A stretch of DNA of 64,000 nt from NCBI RefSeq assembly GCF_024763615.1, contig NC_077224.1, positions 66,412,712 through 66,476,711 of the forward strand, read 5' to 3'. Below are positions 11,182 to 22,437 of this stretch, in pieces. Both the position numbers and the translations under genes were made by a program. A model generated the notes under the pieces. It saw only the letters and a program-made list of their open reading frames with translations, had not been told where the DNA came from and made no database searches. The stretch's first letter is position 1; every line of letters starts with the position of its first letter. The DNA comes from Phlebotomus papatasi (lineage: Eukaryota > Arthropoda > Insecta > Diptera > Psychodidae).

Positions 11182-11419
11182 CAGGGGTGGAATGATAACT
11201 TTTCGATACTGTCGAATCGATAGTATCGATAAATCTATATCTCTTAGATAAAATCAATGACGAATTACGCATCGTTAGGCCATTTACTGTGACATTCTTA
11301 AGAAAATATGACTGTTGCTAAATATCTATATTAACTACAAAAAGTAAAGCTATCGTCTTTTTTTATTTTTCAGAATCGACAGTCGATACTATCGAAAATA
11401 AGTTATCATGTCACCCCAG
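11182..11419. mobile_element. hAT-like miniature element
   Basis: The ends are CAGGGGTGGAATGATAACTT on the left and, as the reverse complement of the right end, CTGGGGTGACATGATAACTT. The arms continue through TTTCGATA...GTCGA words. The CAGGGGTG terminus is typical of hAT ends. The 8-bp flanks are not identical (TTTAAATT versus ATTTTGTT), so the superfamily call is tentative. Confidence 0.5.
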
Positions 11420-12299
11420 ATTTTGTTCAAAACTACCCCATTATATATTTTTATAAGTCAGTTTTCTTCATTAGTAACTTTGCTGTGTTCATGAAACTTA
11501 AAAATAGTAAAAATATATTCACGTTGTTTGTAAAAAACAAAGGTAAGTTTAATTCAAGTTATTTATTGCTAAAATTTTATTGAATTGATCAACAAATACA
11601 GAATTTTTATCGCAAATAACAATTTGGATTAGAATGATTTAAGATCATCAGTCGAATTTTTCTAACAGTCAGCTTATGAACAATAGAAATTACATTCATC
11701 TTTTTACATTTTTTTGAATACGAATTAAATTGATGAAAACCGAAACCGAATCAAAACGTCTAAAATTAGTGATAAGCTTAAATAAGCTTATAGTAGCTCA
11801 AATTCTCTCTAGGCCGCTTGAGATTTCTTGAAACTTGAAATGCATGAAAATTAGATTTTAAGTTAAATTTAAAAAAACTAAGGCTTACATCGATCTAACT
11901 AATTTAGGAAAAGGTAGGGCTACATTCAGCTGAGGCTACATTTATATCTCGCGCGTATTTCTAAAAAAGAAATGTGGGCTTTACCATAGATTAATTAAGC
12001 TCCACAGTTGTTTTATGGAACTAAATTACATTAAATTGGATTAAATAAATTACATTAAATAAAGCTCTACTTCACTCAAGATAGTCAAGATAATTAAAAT
12101 GCAAGGCACTTTCAAGCAGCTGCAGTTATTTTTAAAGATCGGCTCCAAATCTTTATGAAATATTTTCCCACTAAATCCAGCTAAATGCTCTTGTATTTTG
12201 GTTTTTTGAAAATTATAAAGCACAATTAATTTATTTGGAAAAAAGTTTATAATATTGAAAATTATGCAGGCTTGAACCTGAACTGCCCCCACCTTCTCT

Positions 12300-12515
12300 T
12301 AGGGGAAAGTACTCTTCCTTCGAACGTTCATGCCTTCGAATAATGTGAATTTTCTTTTAGTTTTCCTAAGAGACTTACATATTTCTATTAAATATTAGTT
12401 GGCTTATCATTATTTGTTGATAATTCCGTTGTTTCCGGTGTTTCTTTTACGAAAAACAAAAGAAATTCACATAATTTGAAGGCATGAACGTTCGAAGGGA
12501 GAGCACTTTCCCCTA
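12300..12515. mobile_element. TA-flanked MITE, GGGGAAAGTAC family, copy 2
   Basis: It has the same ~48-bp TIRs as 6379-6606 (GGGGAAAGTACTCTTCCTTC ... CTTTCCCC) bounded by TA. The internal sequence is shared in part (TTTCCTAAGAGACTTA against AAGTCTCTTAGGAAAA, showing opposite central orientation). Non-coding. Confidence 0.75.
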
Positions 12516-12649
12516 CATGAATTCTAAACCAGTTTATCCAAAACTTGAAAGGTAACACGTTTAAAATAAAAGATAACCAAATTATTATTTAGCTTGGTTC
12601 TCCGTTCGAAAATAATAATATTTAAAAGACATAGTTAGCCCTTTAAAAA

Positions 12650-13830
12650 TTTGAAAAAAATCCTCTTTATTTTCACGAAATTCTCCGCGGAATTTTCCAT
12701 GTATCGGCCTTAGAATTCCATTGTTTAATGTCACGGAATTCCATAATTTTCCAGTGATTTTTTTTTAAATATTTTTTTTCTTAAAAATAATTTCTACAAA
12801 AAAACATCCACAAATGGAGAATCAATGCCAATTGGCAACTTGGTACTTCTCCATAGCAAACTGCCGTAAAAATTCCATTGGAAATTTTGCGTCAAATTCC
12901 GCTAATTCCATGGAATTTGACGCTAAATTTCCGCAAAGTCTTCCATGGTATTTTTTCTAGGAGAGGCCATCGAAAGTGGCCATTTCATGGAAAATTTGAA
13001 CAACATACAATGGAAATCCAACGTCACTTTCTAGTGAAAGTCCATGGAAGGTTTGTATGGAAAGTCAAACGTGAAACGTTCGCGGATTCCATTGGAATTT
13101 TCCATGGAATATTCCAGAAGTTTTCCTATGGATTTTACATGGATTTTACCGCAACACGCCCCCTTTTTTGTAGGAAAACTCCTGCTTATTTCCTGGGGAA
13201 AATCCAAGGAATAATTCCACGGAAAATTCCACTACCTTTCCATACAGTTTTCTAAGAAAATTCCACACGTTTGTTTTTTCGTTTTACCGCTGGAATGTTT
13301 GTAGCGCTACAGATGAATTATTTTGCTCGCAAATTTTATGCAAAGATCTTAGTTATTTTTGTGTTACCTGTAATTTTTATTAATCATGCGATGTTGCGTT
13401 ATGTGTAGATAATAGTGAAGTGATAACATTAAACAGATTGCAGACCCAAAACCATGGGGAATTTTGGTGGAATTTACCAAGGAAAAATACTGGAAAATTC
13501 CGAGGAATTTTTCCATGTGATTCCTTATTCTGCTTTCTTTTGCTATGTGGACCCTCGCGGTTGTGAGTTTATAACACACTACAGCGCAATCTAAATCCTT
13601 CAAGATGCTGGAGTGATAAATAATTAGGCTGACAAGAATTTAAGGAGGCTCAAAATATCTACCCTGTAAATATGAGGTCAATTAAAGATGATTAACCGAA
13701 CCGCAGCATCACTATAGCTGTGACAATGGAAGAATTACAAACCTCTTCGTAACTGCCCTAATCTCCCCTTTCTACCAGTTTTTCTTCCATGGATTTTCGT
13801 AGGAATTCCTTAGGATTTCGTTTGGAATTT
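12650..13830. repeat. Region saturated with GGAATTTTCCATGG-like palindromic words
   Basis: Words of the form (T)CCATGGAATTT, GGAAAATTCC, TCCATTGGAATTTTCCATGG and AATTCCATGG occur dozens of times in both orientations, at irregular spacing. There is no clean period and no clear TIR. An open frame at 12878-13255 on the plus strand translates the words into repeated FHG(I/K)F peptides and is not taken as a gene. It could be a degraded satellite or a scrambled foldback. Confidence 0.45.
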
Positions 13831-13991
13831 CGCTACTGGATCACATAAAGCTCAGTGTCTTCAGTGTACACCAATTCCGCTAATTCTCTGCCCCTTGGCG
13901 ATTAATTTTGCTTGCATGCATTGAAAGATTTGATTTAAAATTTCTTTTTTTTACGTTTTTATTTATTAAAAATAACAATTTTTCTATTAAA

Positions 13992-15945
13992 CTAGAAATG
14001 AATCTTCCTTTTGTAGTACGGATTTATCGGACCGGGTATTAAGTTGGGCTTCAGGAGACCTTTTGCTGGCTTTTTATCTGAATCATAGGGAATTTGTGGA
14101 GAGCTCCTGACTTGCCTCAAGTACTCCTCAGTATCTTGAGATGTATTCATTTCCAGGGCAATTCTTACCCTCTTCTTTGCACTCGATTCTCCCGGAGACT
14201 CCTCTACCTTGTTTTTCTTCTTGGCCAACTTTTTGGCTTTGAGTGCAAAAGGATTAACTACGGTGCTCTCATTTTGGGCGGATTCTTTTAGTTCCTGGAG
14301 ACGCTTCTTCGTCGATGGGAGGAAATATTCATACTCCCCTTCTTCCAGGGGCTTTTCCCATTCATCCAATGGCTCTTCTGTGAACCTTGGCACTTTGTTT
14401 TTTGTCGTTTTTTCCTGACGCTTTTTCCTCTTTTTGATTGTCAAAGTGGCGTCCGGAAGGGACGTTTCGGTGATGCCATTTGTTAAATTGGAAGTGGTTC
14501 CATTGATTTTGGGCTTTGTCTTCTGGAGCTGCTTGACAAATTCCTCAATCTTCAAGCCACTCTTCATAAATCGCCTCCTTTCGGGTTTTGTCAGGGTTTT
14601 CAGGAGTTTTGTCGAATTCATGAGATCTTTCTCGAATTCCTCCAACTCTATCGCTTTCTCCTCCAAGTCCGGCATCTTGGCAATTTCCTCCTTGATCACA
14701 GGGACCCTATGAATGCCCAGAGGATAGATTCCTTGAGCGTACTTCTCAAATTTCACCATAATCTTCCTCAAAGTTTTCCTGGCTCTGGATTTTGTATTGG
14801 AAGCATAGTAGGCTTTTTCCAGGGCTTTTATTATTCCCTTCGGATTAAACTTTATCTCATGGAGGACAACATTGACACGTCCTGCACGTGGATCCAGGGC
14901 TATTTTCTCCTCTGGAGCTATCTCGCCGCCTTCTTGCTCTGCTTCTTCGCTCTCTGCATCACTCTCCCCTTCAACCATTTCCAGGTCGTCAATTGAGGCA
15001 GTTGGAAAACCAAAACTCTTCCATGCATCAAATTTCTCCCTATGCTGACGTCCCAGGTCACTCTGCTGCAGGAGTCCGTCGAAAATGTTCCGGACAATGG
15101 CACCTGTAATGCGGCCTTCTGAGTTCGTGGCTAGAATTGTGATAAAGGGTCGAATTAAACTGGTCACTGTCGCCTTCTTGAGGCTCCCCTCAGACACCTT
15201 GGCCACTTCCTCGAGGTACAAATCCAGGAAATGCATGGACAATCCAATTGAGACACGAATCTGACCAAAAATGTGGCTTTTAAACGCCTTCCTGAACTGC
15301 TTTACCAAATCCAATCGCCAACTATTCTCCTTCAAGATAACCAGAGCCTGCCTAGTCACTCTTCTGATGAGCTAAAGGCACGAAACAGTCATTAATGTGA
15401 TCCGCTTTCTATTTCCGGAAAAACTTACCATCATGAATTTGTCGATTCTCCACTGATCAATTCCGTACCATTCCCGGTTCATTGTCTGCAGGAAAACCTC
15501 ATAGAACTGAAGACTAACTTCTGGAGTTGCAAATAGATGCAGCAGACCACCAAGATCCTCTGCCAATTCCTCCTGAACGAGCGGTTTGTCTGACATCCAC
15601 ATTGCATAGTACAAGCCTTTCCATAACCTCAAAAAGTCCGCCTTGGTAAAAGCTGCAAAAATCCCCCAAAATATACATTAATCTCCTGATCTGCCCATGG
15701 AATCTCATCCAGAACTTACGATAGGAGCTCTTGGAACGCAATGCTAGCCATTTCTTCAGATTTTTCAGGACTTTTGCCTGAATTCTTGGCTCGTGTCCGG
15801 CAAGTGCCTGGGCAAATTTAATTTCTTGCTCCAGCAATTGAACCCTTGCCTCAAATTTCGTCCCCGGGAGATTCCCTACACTCTTGGGCTTCTTAGCTGA
15901 CGATTTTGGTGATTTTTTCGCGCGGAAACTCGGCATTTTAGCCAT
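13992..15945 (-). CDS. RRP1: Ribosomal RNA processing protein 1 homologue (NOP52 family)
   Basis: Three exons on the minus strand: 15945-15720, 15652-15429 and 15371-13992, with GT-AG introns of 67 and 57 bp, giving 609 residues. Family members are nucleolar and act in pre-rRNA cleavage for the large ribosomal subunit. The N-terminal half carries the NOP52 signature (KFAQALAGHEPRIQAKVLKN, DFLRLWKGLYYAMWMSDKP, QEELAEDLGGLLHLF, REWYGIDQWRIDKFMML). The rest is charged and Lys/Glu-rich with an acidic patch (DLEMVEGESDAESEEAEQEG, near residue 280) and basic nuclear-localisation-like stretches. I chose the ATG at 15945 (MAKMPSFRAKK, context AAAAATGGC); the frame is open upstream to 16029, so a longer N-terminus is possible. 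It is divergent from mRpL16. Confidence 0.93.
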
Positions 15946-16120
15946 TTTTTGCAGAATTTCACACACGATTTTGGAAGTTTGTTTTGTATTTGTTTGACGT
16001 TTGTACCACATGGTCTCATCAGGCACCACTATTCGATATATCGCAAATTCAGCGATATATCGTCGTTTCCAACCTCACATTTCGATAAATTTTCTTTTGG
16101 AAAATATTTTTCGTCCAAAA
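15946..16120. promoter_or_regulatory. Shared divergent promoter of RRP1 and mRpL16
   Basis: About 175 bp separate the two start codons, so both 5' UTRs and core promoters must fit here. The clearest element is an inverted repeat, CGATATATCGC (16034-16044) and GCGATATATCG (16052-16062), separated by 7 nt. It resembles, but does not match, the DREF site TATCGATA used by many fly housekeeping and ribosome-related genes. Confidence 0.55.
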
Positions 16121-16963
16121 ATGTTAAAATTAAGCAGGATATTACCATTTCTCGGTAAGAATCTTCAACATTAGAATATATAGAATTTCATGACAAACAT
16201 AATTTATTGCAGAAAATGCAAGGAAACCGTGGAATTTTAGTCAAAACCTGGGTCTGAAATACTTTCCGGCTCCCATTAAATTTGACCGTAAGTCCCGGAA
16301 GGAGACCCTGTCTCCAAGACACTTATGTTTTTCTTCCCTTCGATAGCTATTGAAAAGGTGGACAGGCCAAAGCTGAAAATCATAGAGAAAGTCCCACAGT
16401 TCCCGCCAGGATTGAGACCACCGAAGATGCAGAAGCGCCTGAGGCTGATGCGAGGTCCAGAGCTAGTGCACAATAAACTCATTCACCGGCAGTATGGGAT
16501 TCTAGCCCTGGGTGGGGGTAGACTCAAGTGGAATCACTTTGAGATGATGCGAATGGGAATTGGGCGACAGATTGATGTTAATCGGATGTTTGCCATCTGG
16601 CGAGTGGATCCCCCGTGGCAGCCGGTGACCAAGAAGGGTCAGGGTCAGCGAATGGGTGGAGGCAAGGGTGCCATTGATCACTATGTCAGTCCGATCAAAG
16701 AGGGAAGGGTTATCGTGGAACTTGGGGGACACCTTGAGTATCCGGAAGCCTATAAAATTCTCCAACTTGTCTGCCATAAGCTCCCCTTCAAGGCCATGGT
16801 GGTGTCGCAGGAGATCATGGAACAGAGGGAAGCCGAGGAGGAACAGAAGACCAAATCAAATACAAACTACTACACAATGAAGTACGTTATTCAGAATAAT
16901 TTTGGAGGATGCCACGATTGGTTGTCTCCCTTTGACCACAAGTGGTTCGGCAGGTATAGATAG
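16121..16963 (+). CDS. mRpL16: Mitochondrial ribosomal protein L16
   Basis: Exons 16121-16154, 16213-16287 and 16347-16963 (introns of 58 and 59 bp) encode 241 residues. The protein is the mitochondrial uL16 subunit, part of the large mitoribosomal subunit near the tRNA-binding centre. Diagnostic segments are HRQYGILALGGGRLKWNHFE, MMRMGIGRQIDVNRMFAIWR, VDPPWQPVTKKGQGQRMGGG and KGAIDHYV, the conserved uL16 core with its Gly-rich loop. The N-terminus (MLKLSRILPFLG) is basic and hydrophobic, as expected of a mitochondrial presequence. Length fits the animal family. AATAAA words near 17018 and 17041 are likely polyadenylation signals. It is divergent from RRP1. Confidence 0.95.
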
Positions 16964-17349
16964 GGACTGTCTGGGATGCTTCCCGGAAGCCTTCAAAGAA
17001 CCCTAGGAATTTAGTGAATAAATTGTTTAAGACTTGAATAATAAATAAAGCATTTTTTTGTGTCGAAAGAAAATTTCCATGGGCGTAGTGAAGCTGCTCT
17101 TTTTTTCATCCTTTTGCCTGTAGGGGAAACCGGGGCAGGCCATGAACTGAAATTTTTCCATTTTTTTTGCTTATAATTTGTAAAATTGTAGGAGAAGTGG
17201 GGCACCTTTGGATCTTGAATGTGGGGCAGCTTTAAAGTCATTTAACCCGTTGTCACTCAATGCGGAACTCCCTATGAGAGTATATTCAACGACTCAGAAT
17301 ATAAGTCCAACAACTCGAATTTTTACAAAAACCACTGTGAATATAATAA

Positions 17350-17694
17350 TACAGTAGAGTTCCTCAAATTTGAACTCCTCAAATTTGAATGACGGTTGGA
17401 TTCAAAAATGTAAAATTTGAGGTTATCCGAAGAAAGTTTTGCGTGGAGTCTGAATTAGAACCATTTTTCTATGGTGTTTCCTCAATATTATCGTATTATA
17501 TTAACTCCAGCAACAAATTACATTTATTTCTCAATAAATTACATAGATATATACTCTAAACCTTTTTTTCTTAATTTAGGGAAAGTGCATTTCACATCAA
17601 TTCCGTTACGTTTTTGAAAATATTGTTCAAATTTGAGGAGTGGAAAATGTCATTTATACCCCCCAAATGTTCAAATTTGAGGAACTCTACTGTA
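17350..17694. mobile_element. pogo-like MITE, CAGTAGAGTTCCTC subfamily
   Basis: The ends TACAGTAGAGTTCCTCAAAT and ATTTGAGGAACTCTACTGTA form near-perfect TIRs, with CAAATTTGA words repeated inside. The terminal CAGTAGA with TA flanks is like pogo/Tigger-type ends. Non-coding; the interior is AT-rich. Confidence 0.7.
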
Positions 17695-18024
17695 ATAATA
17701 AGAAATTGGACATGAGTTTTTTTGCACAAATATTTTTTGTTGCTTTTTCTCTGACCTTTCACACAAAACTGGGAATAGCAACAGAGCGAAGGGTTAAAAT
17801 GAGTTCAAACTTTCAAGAGATGTTTATAAGACTATTACCGAGGACACTATAGAAATTTTAAATAAATAAAACCTTTTTTGTTGCTGTAAATGTGATTTTT
17901 GTGAAGACCGCCTGGAGGCGGTCTTATCTTACCCGTTAGAGGGTTAACTTAACTTTTTTGTACTATATCTTAGAAACCCCTTGCTGGTGTTAAATTAATC
18001 CAAAATCAATTTCTATATAGTATA

Positions 18025-18150
18025 TACAATAGACTCTCTCAAATTCGGGCATTTGGGACCGAAATGTCACCTGAATTAGAGAGAAATTCGGGCGTCAAAC
18101 TGTTTGAAATGCAACGATCTTTTATTCATTTGCATAGTCACATATCACCA
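18025..18150 (+). mobile_element. Truncated pogo-like MITE, AAATTCGGGC subfamily
   Basis: It starts TACAATAGACTCTCTCAAAT and continues AATTAGAGAGAAATTCGGGC, closely matching the left ~100 bp of the complete copy at 38007-38330. No right TIR is found downstream, so it is 3'-truncated or too diverged. Confidence 0.55.
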
Positions 18151-18384
18151 CCCGTGGTGAACTTATGACAAAAAATTTATCAATATTTCTAAAAATTTGT
18201 TCAAATTGTATCAAGATGATCACGATTATGTGCGTAAGTAATAAAATAAACATTAATTTTGCGATATTTCGTCACAATTCAACTATATTTGAATATCATA
18301 AAAATAATCAGTGGTGAAATTTACCCATGAAATTTCATGAAACTTCAAAATGATGAAAATTTCATGAAATTTGCCATCTCTAGT

Positions 18385-18561
18385 TATATCCCACTTTTTC
18401 GGGATCAAAATTGGATTGAACTGAATTTAATCTGATGTGATGTTCAAAAGAAGAAGAAGAGTACGAGTAGGATAGATATACGCAAAGCTTTTAAGAAAGA
18501 AAGAGATGTGAATTTTGATTTTATGAAATTTTCCTGATCGCAAAAGTGTACCGAAGGCATA
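18385..18561. mobile_element. Diverged copy of the GGCTCCGGCACACC foldback family
   Basis: The right arm (AAAGAAAGAGATGTGAATTT...CAAAAGTGTACCGAAGGCAT) matches the right arms at 22438-22652 and 24861-25139. The middle TGATGTTCAAAAGAAGAAGA matches the 25.0-kb copy. The left boundary is unclear. Confidence 0.4.
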
Positions 18562-18685
18562 AATTTCAATTTTGATTTGATAAAGAGAGACAAATATATC
18601 TGATGTCAGTTACAAAGAGTAAGAGGTAAAATTTCATTAGATTAAATTTCACTAACGTGCCAACGCTATAAAGAATTTAAAAATA

Positions 18686-18727
18686 TTAGGTGAGATTCTT
18701 AACAATCTCACCTACTATTAATCCTAA
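18686..18727 (-). mobile_element. Solo hairpin end of the 1.8-kb modular element
   Basis: TTAGGTGAGATTCTTAAC followed by AATCTCACCTACTATTAATC is nearly identical to the left edge of 59724-61550. It forms a 10-bp stem, and similarity stops about 40 bp in. This is either a severely truncated insertion or a small independent relative. Confidence 0.5.
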
Positions 18728-19311
18728 TTTTAATTTAGGCTGTTTAAAATTATATTGACGAGCTAAAAGCCTTGTTGTGGAATATTGGATCTCATGAATC
18801 TTATTCCGTAACCTGATTTTCCATTAAAAAAATTCTAGATGATATTTTTTGGCTTAAAAAGAATGTTTTGATAATCCTAAAATCTCAGAAAGGGATATTT
18901 GATGCTTATTTTCTTTAGCTAAGTAAAAGGATCAGAAGCAATAACTCTCAGTGGATACCGGGACTTGTGCATATGTTTTAGGACCAAAAAACCGAACAAA
19001 CTGATATTACCTACCTACTATATTTCCAGTCAAAAAACTTGTAAGAAATTGAAAATTCAAAAAAAAATTAATTATATGAGAAATAATTTAGATGAAATTT
19101 ACAAAATTATAAAAAAAAGTGAGCCGGTACCAAGAATTGATCCAGAACACTTGAAGCGATATTAAGCTTCTTTTGTTCCATGCGCCTAATCCCTTCTATC
19201 ATTTTAGTTTTTTTTTTAATAAAATATTTGTTAATTTTAAATTTTCACTTGTTTAATAATACAGGTTTTTTTTTAACTTTTAGGAATAAATAAAAAAAAA
19301 TTATTAAAAAA

Positions 19312-19629
19312 TAAAGGAAGGTGGGGCTACATTGATATCTAATTTTTTCCCCTATTTCTAAATGGGAAAAAAATCCTGTAACAATGTAGCCTCCAACGAG
19401 TAACTCATATTGAGAAACCCTCGTCAATTGTCCGAGAAACGCTTCGCGAAACCCGAGAAACCCACTTTTTGCATCGCGAAACCCGAGAAACCTAAAAATT
19501 GCATCGCGAAACCCGAGAAACCCAGTGTCTGCATCGCGAAACCCGAAAAACCAGAAACCCTTGTCAGAAAAATGCGAATGAGTTACCCCTTGGTAGCCCC
19601 ACAGCTCAAAGTAGCCCTACCTTCCCCTA
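19312..19629. mobile_element. TA-type MITE of the GGTGGGGCTAC family carrying a 33-bp minisatellite
   Basis: The left end GGAAGGTGGGGCTACATTGA and the right end GTAGCCCTACCTTCCCCTA are inverted. It is related to 32008-32228 and to a fragment at about 11905-11990. Inside, 19441-19560 holds four ~33-bp tandem units of GCATCGCGAAACCCGAGAAA. Because the unit is a multiple of three, one frame reads a repeated IAKPEKP peptide; I do not treat it as a gene. Confidence 0.55.
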
Positions 19630-19775
19630 AAGTTCTGTTTTTATGTTGATCGTGTCGTAAACTCATTTATGATGAATAAAACCTTCAATTTTGTAAAATT
19701 ATCTTTAATATTTTTTTTTACAATAAAACAAAGAAATTTGTGGTTTACTCCTGATTGACTACGCCCTTGGAATTT

Positions 19776-20871
19776 TCAGTACCTCCTGTCGTAATTTTGT
19801 TTAGCGAGTTCTGGATTGAATTGAGAATTGTATTTCTGCTTCATTGGCCTCACAGGAAGTTCCTTGTCTGATTTTGCGGGTTCTTTTTTGGGTTCAGGAT
19901 CCCCCCTGAGCTTGGCCAGAAAAGCTTCTGTTCTCTGCCGTTCTGCCTTCTCCCTTTCCAGTCTCTCAGCTCTCAATTTCTCCAATTTGGCTCTCTTCAC
20001 TTGTCTCTCGGCTTCATTTTCGGATTCTGACGAGCTCTTCCTGGATCTCTTTCTCTTCTTCTTTTTCTTCTCTGACTTGTGCTTCTTGGCCTTCTTCCGG
20101 GACTTGGATTTTTCTCTGTAGGCCTGGATCATGGATTCATAGGTCTTGAGGAGGGTGGGATTGGGAGTTGGGACTGAACTGGAGGCTTTGGAACTGCCTG
20201 CAGCCAAGAATTTCTTCATCACATTGAGAGGATCATTGTACATTTTTGTTTTGAGACCTTTCTCTACAATTTTCCCCCCTTCTGTGAGGGTGTCTTCTCT
20301 CTTTGGGGGCTCATCGTACCAACTTCTCTTGCCCAGAGCCTCATTTGTATCCTGACCCAAGTACGTCAAGTATCCAACTTGCTTCTCATACTTTTCTTTC
20401 TCTTCCTTCTTCTCCTTTATATGTTCAGCATTTTGTGCATCTGACTGGTACTTACCAGTTTCCAGATCACTGAAGAAATTCACATGCTCCCCAGATCTCA
20501 ATTTTTCCTGGATTTCTCGATTAGATGCTTCGTCCTTCTGCGCTTGGCTATCAGTTTCCGGAAGACGATTTTTGACCTTTTGCCGCAGGGTATCAATCCG
20601 GGCTTCTTGCTCCTAAACCAAGAAGACATATTGAAGAATCTATTTATTTAGAATTTTTTAATAAAAATTTGTTCTAACTTACAGCAAGAGCGATTTTCCT
20701 GAGGCGTTCCTTCTCCTCTTCTGCAGCTTTCTTCTCATCCCGCCGAACTCGAGCGATATTTTCCCTCGTCCGGACGTGCCATCTGAGAAATTCAAAAGCA
20801 AACTGGTAGAGTAAATGCCAGAGGATCTTTTTCTACAATAAAACTCACCTTTTCTTGGGCAAAATATTCAT
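19776..20871 (-). CDS. LENG1: LENG1-like protein with CIR_N domain
   Basis: Three minus-strand exons (20871-20849, 20782-20683 and 20612-19776) give 319 residues. The N-terminus MNILPKKRWHVRTRENIARV followed by RRDEKKAAEEEKERLRKIAL is the CIR_N signature of leukocyte receptor cluster member 1 proteins. Further family marks are GEHVNFFSDLETG, the GYLTYLGQDTNEA block, the WYDEPPK motif and DPLNVMKKFL. A Lys/Arg/Ser-rich low-complexity segment (KSRKKAKKHKSEKKKKKRKR), a likely nuclear-localisation region, and a coiled Arg/Glu stretch follow. CIR_N proteins are nuclear and several are linked to splicing or corepression; the exact role here is not known. It is divergent from EMC5. An AATAAA complement lies just below 19740. 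Confidence 0.92.
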
Positions 20872-21027
20872 TTTCCAAGGAAAAACTACTAAGGGAAACA
20901 CCCGAGTGTAAAATCAAAACAAACAGCTCTCAAATTTCGAAACCTTTAAATGTTTTAAGAAACCTTTTAAAAGCAAAGTCGTGTTTTGGTTTTTGCAGTC
21001 GTCACAATTTTCTGGAAAATTCAATAA
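20872..21027. promoter_or_regulatory. Shared divergent promoter of LENG1-like gene and EMC5
   Basis: Only 156 bp separate the two start codons, so both promoters lie here. I see no TATA box. AAACCTTTAAATGTTTTAAG and a second ACCTTTTAAAAG form an imperfect direct repeat (about 20940-20975). Confidence 0.5.
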
Positions 21028-21499
21028 ATGGCTGTAAAATCGCTTCATAAATTTCTCCTGGTTGTGGGATTTGTTTCTCTAATCCACGCAGCATATTCTG
21101 CAGCCCAGCGTAAGTGAGAAAATTGAAAATATTTTAGAAATGAAGGACCTAACCTAACTTTTTACCTTTACAGACAGAACATACCTGAGAATCACTGAGC
21201 AGGAATTTAATTCGCTCCCATTTGATGTAAGTACCTTCTTGAGGTGTGATTCTAGTCCCGGTAGATCTAATTTTTATCGTATCTTGCAGATCCAGCTTCA
21301 AGCGGTGATAAGTTTGATTGTTCTGGTGTACAGCATCCTCCAAGTTGTTGGAGATTTCCGGGAGATTCGGGCAGCTGTTGATTTGCAGGCAAAGTCCTGG
21401 GAAACCCTGGGCAACATTCCATCATTCTACATGTTCAATCATCGTGGAAAGAGTCTAGCAGCGCAGCATGAAGAAAATCCCGAAGCAAGTGTCGATTGA
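21028..21499 (+). CDS. EMC5: ER membrane protein complex subunit 5 (MMGT1 family)
   Basis: Exons 21028-21109, 21174-21226 and 21290-21499 (introns of 64 and 63 bp) encode 114 residues. EMC5 is a core subunit of the ER membrane complex, which inserts tail-anchored and multipass proteins. Two membrane segments are visible: residues about 8-26 (FLLVVGFVSLIHAAYSAAQ) and about 48-63 (AVISLIVLVYSILQVV). They are joined by the conserved HRTYLRITEQEFNSLPFD linker. The cytosolic end has GDFREIRAAVDLQAKSWETL and SFYMFNHRGKSL, hallmark EMC5 motifs. Length is within the family range (about 105-131). Splice phases are consistent throughout. Confidence 0.95.
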
Positions 21500-22437
21500 A
21501 CGGCTTCCGGGAACTCATTGATGTGAATCTATTTGAATGTAAGAAATCCAATTAATTGAATTACAAAACACCAAAGGGAAAAGTTTTTAATTTCATTTTC
21601 CATTTGATATGAAAATTTTGTCCTCCATTCATTTGAATGTGCTCTCTGTGGAAGAAAATTGCATTAAGAGGGTGAAAATTGTGGTTTGTGCGAAGAGAAA
21701 GTCGTTTTTCGTCATTTGAATAACAGTCACACAGATGACTCCTCCTCCCGCCACCAGGAAAAAGGATGATGCAGGGAGAAGAAAAAGTTGTCTTTCCATC
21801 GCCCATGAGAAATTTCCTTCGCTGCCAAACAATTCAAATCGACAATGTTTGCTCTCAAACGTGGAATTTTGAATGTAAACACTTTTAATTGGGTGGCACC
21901 ATTTAAATGGGGAAGTCGGGGAAACCTCTACCTAGCCCACACCGTGCACACCCTCTGTCCCTCAAACTCCCCCCAAAAATGGATATTGTCTGTTGTAGAA
22001 ATGCCCCATTCTGACTGAACATGCCTGCCCCGAAAAGTCTCTTGAGGAACACAAAAAAAAAACCACAATGTTCCAAACAACTTCCGTTCTATGCAAATTC
22101 AACCAGCATGAGAGGGAATGTTCGGGTGTTTCCGGGTGTGGGGAAACTCAAACTCCAACTTCCCCAGATACCAGCAGCTTCTCCACAGCGTTCTCAAGCA
22201 GAAAAATCAGCGTAAATTCGCTGAGAAAACGCAGGTTTTCCACACACGAAAGAGCGCTTTTGCTTAACCCTTTGATGTTTTTTTTATCTTGTAAATTATG
22301 TAATTTCTTTTAATTTAATTAATTTTTCAATTTTAATACACTTTGTGGAATAAAAGCTGTGGGGAAGTAATGAAAGAAATTAGCTTTCTCATAAATGAAT
22401 TTCTGACTTGAATTTTGATTTTAAGTCTTCACCCTTT
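21500..22437. other. Intergenic stretch downstream of EMC5
   Basis: Unique-looking sequence with slightly higher GC from about 21720 to 22260. No TIR, repeat match or convincing exon is seen; small open frames on both strands lack family resemblance. Confidence 0.4.

Noticed and set aside
12878..13255. 125-codon plus-strand open frame
   Set aside because: It reads through the CCATGGAATTTTCC word repeats, giving repeated FHG(I/K)F peptides; no family resemblance or splice context.
16034..16062. Calling the promoter palindrome a true DREF site
   Set aside because: The core is CGATATATCG, not TATCGATA; similarity alone is not enough.
19410..19649. 79-codon frame with IAKPEKP repeats
   Set aside because: Explained by a 33-bp minisatellite within a MITE.
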